64,000 bases of DNA from Chrysophaeum taylorii (Eukaryota; Sar; Pelagophyceae; Pelagomonadales; Pelagomonadaceae), in the NCBI GenBank assembly GCA_029834535.1, contig JAQMWT010000400.1:24537-88536 (forward strand), in the 5' to 3' direction. Each line of letters starts with the position of its first letter. Positions within the stretch are counted from its first letter, which is position 1. Of this stretch, positions 38,951 through 49,477 are shown piece after piece. Position numbers and translations under genes: made by a program. The notes beneath the pieces are model-generated. The model made no database searches, was not told the origin of the DNA, and worked only from the letters and a program-made list of their open reading frames with translations.

Positions 38951-39531
38951 ATGTCGGGCGAGCGTCTGAAGAGTGATACTCGCGCTCGCTTGATCGAGCG
39001 GTACCAGAACGAGGATGGAACTACCAACTGAATGTGCGCGACCTCTGGTTTTTTCGTGGACGAAGAAGGTCAAGGCGGCTGAATGGACTAAGCACGCAGT
39101 TTTCGAGTGCGAGTACTCGTCCGAGGAGGTCAGGCTTTGCCTCGCCAAGAAGATCACGTCGAAGGCGGCGGTCCTGGAGTCAGATTACGCGCGAAGGACT
39201 ACACGGTTTAGGCCAACGACTTTGGCAGCGTTACCGATTTCGGCAGGATCCGTCTCCGCCCCCGCTACGCTGTCGCGAAGTCGAAGCAGCGGAGGATCGA
39301 TGGACATGCCAATGTCTCCGACTCGAAACGTACAGCCGTCATCACCGAAGACATCACCGAGTTCTTCGTCGTCACCGCCCGGCAGTTCGTCGTGGACAAC
39401 GCGCCGTTCTTCATCAAGACGATCAAGTCGCCGAACTGGGCCTACCTCAAGTTATCCCCAAGGCCGATGCCTTCCATACCTACTACGCGCCAAGGCTCTT
39501 CGAAAATATGGTGGACAACGCCAACCAGTAA
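38951..39531 (+). pseudogene. Decayed coding sequence of unknown family
   Basis: Coding-like sequence appears in shifting frames: 'MSGERLKSDTRARLIERYQN' then a stop, later 'ANDFGSVTDFGRIRLRPRYA', 'DSKRTAVITEDITEFFVVTA', 'FVVDNAPFFIKTIKSPNWAY' and finally 'PKADAFHTYYAPRLFENMVD' and a stop at 39,531. At least two frameshifts and a stop separate them. The composition is more even than in the neighbouring non-coding DNA. I cannot name the family; it may be a transposon or virus-derived remnant. Confidence 0.35.
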
Positions 39532-41441
39532 CAACACCCAGTGGTGCGCGTTGACGGATGATGGGGACGCCAGCCAGCGCGCCAGCCACGGCGGCGATGC
39601 GGCACGTGCGTTCTCGGGCGCTCGCGGTAGCAGAGCCTCCTCCTACCCGCGCGCGGGGCGGTCGGTGGTGCGCGCAAGACAAAGAGGTGGATATGCTTAC
39701 GTGGCAACACGTGGCGGAATAAAACCGAAACCCCTCCTTTCGTAGCATATATTTATTTCAAACTCTTACGCCGGTTTTACAACTTTTTTTGCCGGTTTTA
39801 AACAGCTAGGTGCCATAAAACAAACGGTGGTACCGGGAAGAAGTTCTATAAAAGTTAGCAAAGCGAGTATGATCTTGTCCATTATTTTTTGTGTGGCGGA
39901 GTCGTCTCTGCTAGCAAGGCAAGGGGTTGCAATAATAGTCTGATGGGATCAAGTATAGGATTAAAGAACGCACCATCCAAAAGTCGGGCGAGAAATGAAG
40001 ATGAATCGAATGTAGAGACGGTGTTAGTACACGGAGAAGTGCAACCTCCACAATATCAGCAACAAATCATTAAGGAGACTGCTAATACAAAGAAGGGATA
40101 GCGCGTCAGTCAGCGAAGGGGCTTGGACCGAGAGTGTTTGCGGGCGACTGCTAAGAGGGGCAGTGGCGGGGTTTGTAGAGGACAATCGTTCTTGGAACCT
40201 CCTCATCAGGCGCCACTCGCGGCACGTGGTGATTGAGAAGAAGGCCGCAAGTGTCATGTGGCCCTGTCCTGGAACGACCGTCCCGCTTTGGCATCTTGGA
40301 CTTATCATCCACCTCCTATTCTAGCTCCGCCCAGCGGCGGAGTCCGTGCCTGTTTGTCACTCGTGGGCACCTTGGGCCAAACCGCCGGACTTTCGATCCC
40401 TCCGCGCACAACGAAGACAACGGCGATTGTCTGAAATGGCGGTCGCGCGCGCGCGCGAATCAGATACGTGGTTGCTCACTCTTTCCGACGCTGGGCTCCA
40501 CGCCGCCGAGAGTCTGGATGTCTGTCTTCGCCCAGCACCCGACACGATCATGAATCATTAAGGATGCCGTCCAATTTTTTTGCATCTACGAGCTCAAGAC
40601 CGAGATCATTCTTCCGGCAACGACCGTCGAAATTGCTCACGTCGTGACCAGGTAGCCGGAGCGCCACTAATGTCACAGTCTCTGAAGAGGCGGACGTGGT
40701 GCGACGTTCGCCGTCGTGAGATAGTCTACAGTGCGACTCCACGGGCTCAATTACTACGACACCCAGGCTACATTCAGGGCATTTCCTCTATTCTTTGGCA
40801 ATTATGGCAGGCGAGCAACAACGTCTGATCCCTCCTCCAGCCTTGGAGCGCCATCGAAACTGGGCTCGTATAGGAACCCCGCGCAAAAAAAATTAGCGCT
40901 GACATGGCGTCGACATTGCCGCACGTCATCAATATTTTGGTTTCCATCGCAAGCGCACCATTGTTGTGCCTTTTCGGGTTCAAGCATGTGGGTAAGTAAC
41001 TCCTTCCTGCGCAGGAAGCCTCCTGCGCAGGAAGTGCAACTGGCCTACCGAGTTCTAGTTCAGGGCCGGACAGGACTTCTGAGCCCGAGCCGACCCCTCA
41101 TAAAATCCATGTTCTGGGCGGTTCCGGGAATAGATCGTAATTGTACACACGACGTGCTTGAATTCACTTGTTCCTTTTCCATCATCTTGACGTTGAATAA
41201 TAATACAATATGTTTTCTTGTGATTTCTTAATCCAACAACCAATTGACCACCCCCTCAGGTTCCAGAAGAATCTTGAATACATCGTACTTGAACGGTGAG
41301 AAGAGAGCGGATATTTTGTTCGGCCCACGTAAGAAGTAACTGTAAGTTCTTCATCGTGATTTTTCGTTGCGAATGCGTGCATCGTCCTGAGGATTTGATT
41401 TGATTTGATCCAATCCACAATCCAAAGAGAAACGCATCAAG
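39532..41441. other. Poorly coding, lower-GC region with nested palindromes
   Basis: No ORF here shows a domain. The one clear feature is a pair of adjacent palindromes: CTTCCTGCGCAGGAAG (41,003-41,018) directly followed by a one-mismatch copy (41,019-41,034). It lies about 400 bp upstream of the amine oxidase gene. Confidence 0.5.
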
Positions 41442-44012
41442 ATGCTCCTGGTGTTGCTGCTGCTGCTTCCCGTCCATGCGTTGGGAGTGCGCGTCAAGGA
41501 CAAGGTCGCCTCAGTCAAGTTGGAAAAGCGCTACGCCGAGGCCCGGAGGAAGCTCGACGCGACGGAGAACTGCTCCGACAGCAGCTCGTGGCACAAGAAC
41601 GTGAGTTCGCACACAGCGCCTTACTCACGTGCGGCAGGGCGACCCATCCAAGGACTGCGACTGGGTGAGTCGTTCGTGTTTTCACTACTGCCATACGCAG
41701 CAACGACACAGGTTGGGGAGATCCTCGACCTCGTCTCGGTGCGACAGTACGCGAAGGGCGTCGACGGGACGGAGGCTTGGGAGGCATGCCCTTTGAGCTG
41801 CGGGATGTGCGAGACCGCGACCTATTCGGCGTGCCCAACGACGAACGTCACGTTTGGAGGCGAGGGCAAGGCGGCAATCTACGACCCGTTGACCGCCGCG
41901 GAGATCAACGCGATATACGACGCCGCGTTCGCCGCGGGGCTCACCGACATCAAGCACTGGGCAGCGTGGATGTCGGGGGAGGAGCCCGACTCGGTCGCCT
42001 ACACGAACGAGACGTGGAACAAGGTGACGTGGCTGGGAAAGGTCGAGCTCGCCCCGCCCGTCAAGACCGAGGCGGTCGCGTACCTCGACGGCTACGGGCC
42101 AATGCCGGACCGCTACGCTCAATTCTGGCTGTATCGAGGATCCCGCACGCCGCGCGATGCAGTCATGTACAAAGTCGGACCGCTCCCGGTCTCGGAGGCG
42201 ACCACGTGGACCCAGACGAGCGACCTCACGCCCGACGACAGCATCCCTTGGCCGGCGCGCCCGTACGATGGCGGCGAGGAGTTCTACATCATCGGCGACA
42301 TGATGACCGCGGTCACGACGACGCTCGAGCCGCTGATCGACGCCTTTCTGTCGCAGATTCCCACGGACTCGTCGCCGTACGTTGCCGAGTGGACGCACCC
42401 CGACGTCACGATCTCCGAGCCGACGCACTCTCGAATCCATAACGCCATGTTCTGGACAGTCGTCGACGACATCAGCGCCTCCGCGGGTGGCGTGATCAAG
42501 CCGTTTCCGCTCTCCTTCACCTACAACGAGACCTACGAGGTTCCCACGCCGCGCGACTTTCCGACGTGGAATTTCGTCTACTGCAACCAAGGACCATACG
42601 AGTCGGCGGAGGCGTTGCTGGCGGCGTACGTCGCGGGGACGGTCACGGCATGTTCCGTCGAGGCCGACTACTACGCGTCCACCGACAACACGATGAAGCC
42701 GATCATGCCGCTGCGCGACACGGGCGGCGACGAGCCCCGGATCTACTATCCGTCTGGCATGCGCGTCGCCCTCAGCGGCCACAACGTCGAGTGGCAGGGC
42801 TGGGAGTTCCACGCCTCGGCGACCCCGCAGCGCGGGTTTCAGTTCTACGATATCAAGTTCAAGGGCGAGCGGATCGTCTACGAGATGATGCCTACCGAAT
42901 ACGCGGTAACCTATAGCTCGGCGCGATCGTTGCACAACCTATACTACTCGGACGGCGGCTTCGAAATGGGCAGTTCGGTCGTCTCCCTTTACGAAGACAT
43001 CGACTGTCCCGACGGATCCCTCTTCTTGGACGCCATCTCGGGTCCAGAGTCGGGCTGGGAAGCTTACACCATCGAAAACGCGGTCTGCATCTTCGAGGCT
43101 CCTCAGTCCTATCCGCTCTTCCGCCACGCGCCCGGCTACGACGACTTCAACGGGCTCCCCTCGACGATCCTCGTTGTCCGCTCGGTAATCACCATCGGCA
43201 ACTACGATTACGTCCAAGACGCGACCTTTTTCCTCGACGGCCGCATGACTATGGCCAAGTCAGCGAGCGGCTATTCCCTCGGCACCTACAACGACCCGGC
43301 GATCGACAACCCATCGAACCCCGCCTTCGGCCAGCATTTTACGGCCTCCGTCACCGGTACCCTCCACGTCCACCAGTCCGCCTACAAGGTTGACCTCGAC
43401 GTCGCCGGCACCGCAAATTCCCTCCAGACCTCAAAGTTCGTCTACGGCTCGTACGTCGACGCGATCGGAGAACATCCGGCGCACGTGCCCCACGACGGCA
43501 TCACCTACTTTGAAAAAACCATCGTCGAAACCGAGACATCCTTCTACAAGGACGAGTACGACAGCGTTGATTTCGTCTCCAGCGAAACGAACTCCTGGGG
43601 GGAGAAGCGCGGCTACCAGATCTACGTCACCAACGGCATCAAAAATCTCTACCCTGACGGCCACCCCATCCTCCACATGCTCAACTACACCAAGTACAAC
43701 ATCGCCGTCACCAAGCGCTCCGAAATGGAGTTCGCCGATACAACGCCCAACTTTTGCTTCTTCCAACCTCTCCCGGCGCCCTGGGACATCGGTCACTACC
43801 TCGATGACGAGTCCATCGTCGAGGAGGACCTCGTCGCCTGGATCTCCATGTCCAAGATCCACTACCCGCGCTCCGAAGACGTCCCGATGCCGGTCACCTT
43901 CTCCAGCTCCTTCGAACTCCTCCCGCACAATTATTTTGATCGCGGCGGTTACTCGGATCTCCCCAACGTCAACGACGAGGTCAACGTCTGCGGCCAGGCC
44001 GACAAGGACTAA
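41442..44012 (+). CDS. Copper amine oxidase with N-terminal ShKT domain (three exons)
   Basis: 828 aa after splicing of two tiny introns (41,601-41,637 and 41,665-41,711). A signal peptide (MLLVLLLLLPVHALG) is followed by a ShKT-like Cys module (C44, C60, C88, C92, C95). The topaquinone precursor Tyr lies in 'TIGNYDYVQD' (codon at 43,203), the catalytic Asp in 'YYSDGGFEMG' (42,951) and the copper ligands in 'LHVHQ' (43,365 and 43,371) and 'KIHYPRSEDVPM' (43,860). All active-site residues are present. The enzyme would oxidise a primary amine to aldehyde, H2O2 and ammonia, outside the cell or in the secretory pathway. The substrate is unknown. Confidence 0.93.
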   Translation: MLLVLLLLLPVHALGVRVKDKVASVKLEKRYAEARRKLDATENCSDSSSWHKNVSSHTAPYSRAAGRPIQGLRLGESFVFSLLPYAATTQVGEILDLVSVRQYAKGVDGTEAWEACPLSCGMCETATYSACPTTNVTFGGEGKAAIYDPLTAAEINAIYDAAFAAGLTDIKHWAAWMSGEEPDSVAYTNETWNKVTWLGKVELAPPVKTEAVAYLDGYGPMPDRYAQFWLYRGSRTPRDAVMYKVGPLPVSEATTWTQTSDLTPDDSIPWPARPYDGGEEFYIIGDMMTAVTTTLEPLIDAFLSQIPTDSSPYVAEWTHPDVTISEPTHSRIHNAMFWTVVDDISASAGGVIKPFPLSFTYNETYEVPTPRDFPTWNFVYCNQGPYESAEALLAAYVAGTVTACSVEADYYASTDNTMKPIMPLRDTGGDEPRIYYPSGMRVALSGHNVEWQGWEFHASATPQRGFQFYDIKFKGERIVYEMMPTEYAVTYSSARSLHNLYYSDGGFEMGSSVVSLYEDIDCPDGSLFLDAISGPESGWEAYTIENAVCIFEAPQSYPLFRHAPGYDDFNGLPSTILVVRSVITIGNYDYVQDATFFLDGRMTMAKSASGYSLGTYNDPAIDNPSNPAFGQHFTASVTGTLHVHQSAYKVDLDVAGTANSLQTSKFVYGSYVDAIGEHPAHVPHDGITYFEKTIVETETSFYKDEYDSVDFVSSETNSWGEKRGYQIYVTNGIKNLYPDGHPILHMLNYTKYNIAVTKRSEMEFADTTPNFCFFQPLPAPWDIGHYLDDESIVEEDLVAWISMSKIHYPRSEDVPMPVTFSSSFELLPHNYFDRGGYSDLPNVNDEVNVCGQADKD
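41601..41637 (+). other. 37-nt intron 1 of amine oxidase gene
   Basis: GTGAGT...GGCAG. Phase 0. Removal joins 'CSDSSSWHKN' to 'GDPSKDCDW'. Without splicing the ORF stays open, because the two introns together are 84 nt. Confidence 0.8.
41665..41711 (+). other. 47-nt intron 2 of amine oxidase gene
   Basis: GTGAGT...ACACAG. Phase 0. With intron 1 it bounds a 27-nt exon (41,638-41,664), and its removal continues the ShKT module as 'DCDW|VGEILDLVSV'. Confidence 0.8.
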
Positions 44013-44522
44013 TCTCAACTCCACTCTCGATCGACACTTGCTTTCTTGCTTGCTTAGGATTTTCATCAAATATCTGCTGACTCCTGCCTTTTATTCCCTC
44101 CGTTGAGAACGCTTACCCTTCTTCTTCCCTTCTATTTCCATACATTCAAATTATTGTCCTCTCTGATTCGTGCTCGCGCTCATCATCATCATGGTCTAGC
44201 GCGTCCCGTAGCTATGAAGGATCCCATGTTAAACTAGGCGTGTTTCTTCTATGTATAGTCTGCCGTGCGCTGAGGCTAGGGGGACTTACCTCCCGTTCCC
44301 TGCCAGACTCACACGGTGAGACGGGATGCTCCTTCAGTGACTTTATACCACTGCCTGGCGGAATACTCTGCACTTCTTGCACAAATGCTCCTCCTCCCCA
44401 ATTCTCCTCGAGTGTGCAAAACCCCAAAGCTGCTTCTTTTAACGGAAAGAGAAGCCTCCAAAACGAACGCCTCGGCCCACAAGCCGTCGCCCGGATCTCG
44501 CTAGTTCGCCTTGCACGAGGAT

Positions 44523-44548
44523 AAACACCCGCCTGCAGGCGGGTGTTT
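44523..44548. other. Perfect 26-bp palindrome
   Basis: AAACACCCGCCTG followed directly by its exact reverse complement. Confidence 0.85.
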
Positions 44549-44704
44549 CTCTTAATATACTCATTTGTACACTGTACAACTCGGCGTAACGCTGCTTGGA
44601 GGGCCCCAGGAACATAGTTATGTGCAGCTCCTGTTCGACGCACTGGATTTGATTTTCCCGTGGAGGTTCTTGTCTGGCAGTCAAGTTGAGGAACCTCGAG
44701 GTCG

Positions 44705-44739
44705 CGCCGTGTGCTTGTTTCATAAACAAGCACACGGCG
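44705..44739. other. Perfect 16-bp stem, 3-nt loop hairpin
   Basis: CGCCGTGTGCTTGTTT, loop CAT, then the exact reverse complement. It lies 157 bp from the 26-bp palindrome. Confidence 0.85.
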
Positions 44740-46002
44740 TTCTTTGTCCGAAATGGGGAGCCCCAAAGTCGATCCTGAAGTCAAACAAGACGACATCCCG
44801 GTTCGTCCAAATCCGACGTGCTATTTTCTCCAACGGCTTGCCGTGGTCTATTTCTATAGCGGGCGGACGAGAAACTTGATTTTCCTGCGTGGAGCAACTA
44901 CCCAGGGCTGAGTGACGGCGAGGGGTTCAGCACGCGCGACCCCCCCAAAGAGTGCGAAGGTCTCGTTCCAGGGGGTAAGTTGTCTCGACATAAGACTCCG
45001 GACGGACGATGTTTAGGACGTTGTTAGAGCTTAATCTCTCACCTGCCGTATCCGCGGCCACAGCCCCCTGTCTGGCGGCTGCCAGAAAGTCTTGGACTCT
45101 ATTTCAAGCCCGGCGCCGGCACGGGTACTCCTAGGGACGTCGGGGAAAGCCCGTGTGATTTTATTTAGGGACCCAGCGACGGCAGGAAAGAAAACGGGGG
45201 CGCCCACTTACCCTGACACGGCAGAGATCCTCGTAGACCACGAGGATACTAAACGGGGAGTGGCCTTCTGCCTTGCCTCGCACGGATGCCACTAGATTGC
45301 CAACTCAAGACGTGAGCTGACAGATCGTTCGTTAATGGTAAGATTGAAGAAAACCATATATTAAGAACCACCCAAGCGCGTCGAAATTCAGGGGTCAGGG
45401 TGTGTGGGCACCAGGCGGCTATTATGTGCGCAAACGACGCGCCTTGAGCCCCTCTACGCGGAGCTTAATCGCGAAGACCCAATTCGACACTGTGTGCAAA
45501 AGTTTCTAGTGCACGACTAATATCGCCTTTTTATCAGACGTTATGTAACTATGGACTCAAACTAAACACACTGCTTAATCAAGACTTCTAGAGGTGAGAA
45601 GACCATCAAGGACTCGTCCGTGAGAAGGTCCCCATGCTATCGCCACACTGGCGGCAGCGCCGAGGCCGATCTGGGACCTTATCCCCCCCCCCACCCCCTA
45701 CCCCGCTTACTTATCTCCACCCGTCAGGCACATCCCCCCTACCCCTGACAGACGGTTGACGCAATAATAATATTCTTGAAGCATGTGACATTGTATGGCT
45801 TGTGCTCTCTGGACGTCGTTGCTGCGCGCGCAAAGCTGATGCCAGAAGTGCGGGACAATGACGGCGACGTTTGTGGATGCGCGCAGCACTTTACGGCGTC
45901 GCCAACGATCCAGACCATATCGCCCAGCTCATTCGCGCCGCGAGACTCGCCTCTTCTGTCTCCGAAATTACGCGCATTAACTAAGCGGAGAGAAAGTCGA
46001 AA

Positions 46003-46296
46003 ATGGACGCGCAGCAGCCCAGTTTACTCGACATCGCGCCCTAGGCCGTCGCTAAACTCAAATCCAAAGGCAACGACGTCACAAAGATCACGGTTTTACC
46101 GCGAGATTACCTCCATCCTCGGCCGCTACTTCGGCTCGTAGCCGAACCCAAGGGCGACAAAGCGGTCCACGTCAAGGCCTTGCAGGACGCCATTGAGGCC
46201 AAACCTGACGCCGTCAGCGCGGTCCAGTCCGTCGCCTCCGGCACGCCCGGCCCGGACGCCGAGCCCGACGACGACGACGTTAACGACGAAAAATAG
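46003..46296 (+). pseudogene. Short relic ORF with acidic C-terminus
   Basis: 97 in-frame codons from ATG 46,003 to TAG 46,294, interrupted by one TAG at 46,042. The C-terminal part has 'AVAKLKSKGNDVTKITVLPR', 'VHVKALQDAIEAKPDAVSAV' and an Asp-rich tail 'PDAEPDDDDVNDEK'. The frame upstream ('LYGVANDPDHIAQLIRAARL') also looks coding up to a stop at about 45,982. The family is not recognised. Confidence 0.35.
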
Positions 46297-46951
46297 GCCG
46301 GTTCTTAATGGGGTCTGATTCTTAATTGAAGGTTTACTCTAGTCGTGAGGGACATTGGCAAAGCAGCCGGCGCAGAGACCGACGCCGTCCAAACCGCCTC
46401 CCTCCACATCGGGCTTGTTTGTGATGCTGATTTTATGGCACGACCTCTAGAAATTTTCCTAAAAAAGAGGATGCAAGTAAAAGGAAGCTTTATGTCCTTC
46501 AACGCCACCAGGCGGTTCGCTATCGGTTCCGCTCGAACTAAGACTGACCTTTCAAGGACGAGCCAGAGATAATGGGCGGGCAAGCGGCGTTATTTCGCCT
46601 CCAGCACTACCACACGACTCGCTGTCTTTCCAAACCAAAGCCCAACGTCGGAATCGCAAGGACGCAGTTTAATCATAAAACGTCACAGTTGGCTTTACAG
46701 ACGACGCCTTTGTAACAAGGAAGCTGACAGCCTAATATAGGTATCCCTCGAGGTTGTCACTGCGGTCTGACTTCAAGGTAGAATGCGGCCGTGCATTTCG
46801 CGAGTCGGTTGCCATATTTTTTTCCGGCGGCGATATTGTCGCTCGTTTTCAAGCGGTGGCAACGTCGGCATCTTAGTCCAGAGAGTTCACCCTTGTCGTG
46901 CATGACTCTCTGGTGCCCCAACACGCCACTTCTGGTTTACTACTTGACCAC

Positions 46952-47289
46952 TGTGGCGGCAACTCCTGATCGCTAAGGCTTACCCCCCCTTCTCACGGCT
47001 TGATACCCGTTCAACGGGTTGATACCGTTCAACGGGACGCTTTTTTTTACTTTCCTAGTGACGTCACACCTCTCCCTCGCGAGAGAGGCGTATCTTGCTA
47101 TCATAAATCAACTCTCCATCCTCAAGTTGAGAGGCTTGGTGAGCGTGAGCAAGGTGTGTGGCGAGCATAACCTACCCCGAGTCCGTGTTGGCCTCGTTCA
47201 GTGAGGTCTAGGGCAAGTCGGTGAGTACCCCCTTTGTCTGACAACCTGGGGGTCGGGGGTGCTTTTCTGTGCCACCAATGGCCGCCATA
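46952..47289 (+). repeat. 5' LTR of gypsy copy 2
   Basis: It runs from TGTGGCGGCAAC to CCGCCATA and aligns with 5613-5937. TGACGTCA lies at 47,059-47,066. It has a small internal duplication ('gttcaacggg') and a few extra bases near the end ('ccaccaatgg'). The 'cgtggtggagg' after it could be a primer-binding site, but no tRNA match can be shown. Confidence 0.85.
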
Positions 47290-47297
47290 CGTGGTGG

Positions 47298-47700
47298 GGG
47301 GTTACCCTAACCCTGCGGTCGCGAACCGTTGGTTGCGGATGGAGGACGGCGCCTAACACGCTTGCTCCCTGCGGCGGCCCCGGCCGTCCCGGAGTGAGAC
47401 AGTGCCTGCTCGCCTCCCGGGCTGGCCGGTTAGCACCCGGAAAAAAAGTCCGCGCTTTGAATCATGGGGTTCGCTCGGTTGGGCAGAACGCGACAGACAG
47501 GTCGATTGTACGTGGACCAACACGTCCGCGGTTTCGCACAAGACCGCGGTCCGCAGTGTCGGTCCACCATCAACAAGTCCGTCCTCGTCCCTCGCCTCTG
47601 CCCCGACTGCGTGATTTTCCTCTGTGATTCCGTACCGGCCCCTGCCGGTCCGGCCTGGCTCCCATGCTCGAAAGAGAGGTCTAAAGTTAGTTAGTTACGT
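47298..47700 (+). mobile_element. SINE-like element S4, longest copy
   Basis: It is inserted just past the LTR of copy 2 and flanked by catacgtggtgg at 47,286-47,297 and 47,701-47,712 (12 bp, perfect). Starting near 'taccctaaccctgcggtcgc', it contains the 5' module shared with S1, the LINE-derived 3' module shared with S2 ('caccatcaacaagtccgtcc'), the first 3' hairpin, a damaged second hairpin and a short TTAG tail. At 403 bp it is the best guide to the full-length SINE. Confidence 0.85.
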
Positions 47701-47712
47701 CATACGTGGTGG

Positions 47713-48258
47713 AGGCTACGAGATTGTGCGACTATATTGGTCGCCAACGAACGAGTGCCCCGTACGCACGCACTGTATTACGCGGTCCGAATTTATGCGC
47801 GTGCCCTGATCAAGCACGCGGAGTTCCAGCGGACCGAATCGCGTTGAATCGTATACGCGAATTTTATTTCGTTCGTACGTCCCGAGAGACGACGAACACG
47901 CGCGCGAGTTGGAAATCGCAGCGCATTCACCCAGGATTGATTTTTTTATAGCTGAACGGCGGAAGCTGTTAGCGAGCGGGATCGCTACCCACGCCGCGGC
48001 ATTTGGATTGCCAGGCGGACAAGAACTCCGTGAGTGCTGTTTTGACAGCGACAGATCGCGTCATTGTTAACGACGTGCATTGCTTCGAGTGATCGAATCC
48101 GGACTTGGTTCGAGATTCCTCATCGACATTTTGATACAGTATGAAAAGATGACTCGGACGTGCGCGAGGGAGGATCTCCTCGAGTGCTTCCCGCCGCCAC
48201 TGAGACCGTCCGCGAGGAAGGTTAAGTACGAGAGGCCGAGGCAGTCGACGCTACCGAA
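47713..48258 (+). other. Leader region of gypsy copy 2
   Basis: Matches copy 1 from about 141 to 600 ('gagattgtgcgactaNaT' onward). No credible ORF; probably untranslated leader with packaging or primer functions. Confidence 0.6.
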
Positions 48259-49442
48259 TTGCCCCCTGAAGCGCCTCCAGAAGCAGCAATTTCTTCGCCG
48301 ACGAGTCCAACGACCCCGGACCGTGGCGAGCGCACTATTATTGAGCGCGGATCCGTGACTCGACGTCGACTTCGTGGAGACCTCGAGCGGAGACGACGCG
48401 AAAACGAGCGACTAGCTGAGCAATTCGCCCGTGAAAGGGCTGAAGCTAAGGAAGAAGCAGCTCGACTGGAACTTCATTTGCTAAATGAAGCGTTGCGGCA
48501 AGAGCTCGAGACAACGAGGACCTTACGTGAAGAGGTTGATCGATTTCGTCGTGAGCGAGACGAATTAGCAGCAGAACAAGTCATGCGACGTGAGAGCAGC
48601 CGTGAACGACCCGTGAGTCGGCCCGAACCGGAAAGGAGCACTGAAACGGGGGATGAACCTCCGCCCCGAGTCGATACGGAGACTGAGGGTAGGGCGGAAA
48701 CCGAAAATGAAGGTACGAAATTATTACGGGCATTATCGCAGACGTTTGCGGACGCCTTCGAGAAGGCCAGCTTGGGCCGTTCTCGTCGCCCCACTTCCGG
48801 TTTGAAGGCTGATAACTTCAAACTCGTCATCGAAGGCCGAGATCAACGACAATTTGATTTGGATTCGGCAGCGGTGATGCATACCTTGGCGGACGACCAT
48901 ACTCGGTCGAGACGCTACGTTACTTATTGCCCGCGCACTTACGCGATACAGTTGCACCAATTTTCGAGGAGCATTTGCGAACGTACGAAGAGCTCTGCGA
49001 TGAGCTGCCTCGCGGCCCGTCATTTTATTCGAAATTGGATACGGACGACGAAGAGCACGGAGCGGCGATTCGGCGCCTCCGTCGTCTGAACAAAACCTAT
49101 TGTGATAGTGTTTTGGATTATTTTAGATCGACTTGCCGACCTCCGAGCACGCAGCAGGAGCTGCTCGATAAGCTGCGGAAGGTCACTCAGGCTTCAGTTC
49201 CGAAAAAGAGTGGTGAAAGACATGAGCAAACCTACTGCACCAAGTTCCAAATTGAGGCTTTATTGGCCTTTTGTACCGAGTCCAGCCGCACGATGGACGA
49301 CGTCGATATTATCGACCAGCTTGTTAGCGGTTTCGCGCCCAAGGACTTACGGACCTGTGTGCGGACAATGCGGAGCGGTCACCTGGATAGCTTCGTGACT
49401 TTTACGTCGACGGTGGCGCTCGTTGCGAGACATGCCGCATGA
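48259..49442 (+). pseudogene. gypsy copy 2 gag, frameshifted
   Basis: The first frame (48,259 on) encodes a Pro-rich start and a long Arg/Glu coiled coil ('RRRENERLAEQFARERAEAK') and then 'LKADNFKLVIEGRDQRQFDL'. A frameshift near 48,910 moves to the frame ending 49,442 ('LRDTVAPIFEEHLRTYEELC', 'VDIIDQLVSGFAPKDLRTCV'), which looks like a gag capsid helical region. No CCHC zinc knuckle was found. The 'FKLVIEGRDQ' block has a weaker counterpart in copy 3 near 62.5 kb. Confidence 0.75.
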
Positions 49443-49477
49443 AGGATGTGTCAATATGCAGCTAAGAGCCAGCCACT

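Larger units (their letters stand above)
44013..46951. other. Long poorly coding region with perfect hairpins
   Basis: About 2.9 kb of lower-GC DNA between the amine oxidase gene and gypsy copy 2. ORFs on the minus strand (44,212-44,796) and elsewhere show no domain. It contains two strong palindromes (listed separately), a short coding-like relic (46,003-46,296), and at about 45,705-45,745 a segment resembling 12,935-12,975 ('tacttatctcc[a/g]cccgtca'), probably a shared repeat. Confidence 0.5.

Noticed and set aside
41442-44012. Reading the amine oxidase as a single 856-aa exon
   Set aside because: The segment from 41,601 to 41,711 gives a non-homologous stretch and contains two GTGAGT...AG intron-like units whose removal restores a Cys-rich module.
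44212-44796. 194-codon minus-strand ORF downstream of amine oxidase
   Set aside because: Crosses both perfect palindromes, has no domain and no coding-like composition.
47290-47300. tRNA primer-binding site after the LTR (cgtggtggagg)
   Set aside because: The LTR end is uncertain and no tRNA gene in the window can be matched to it; left as a remark only.
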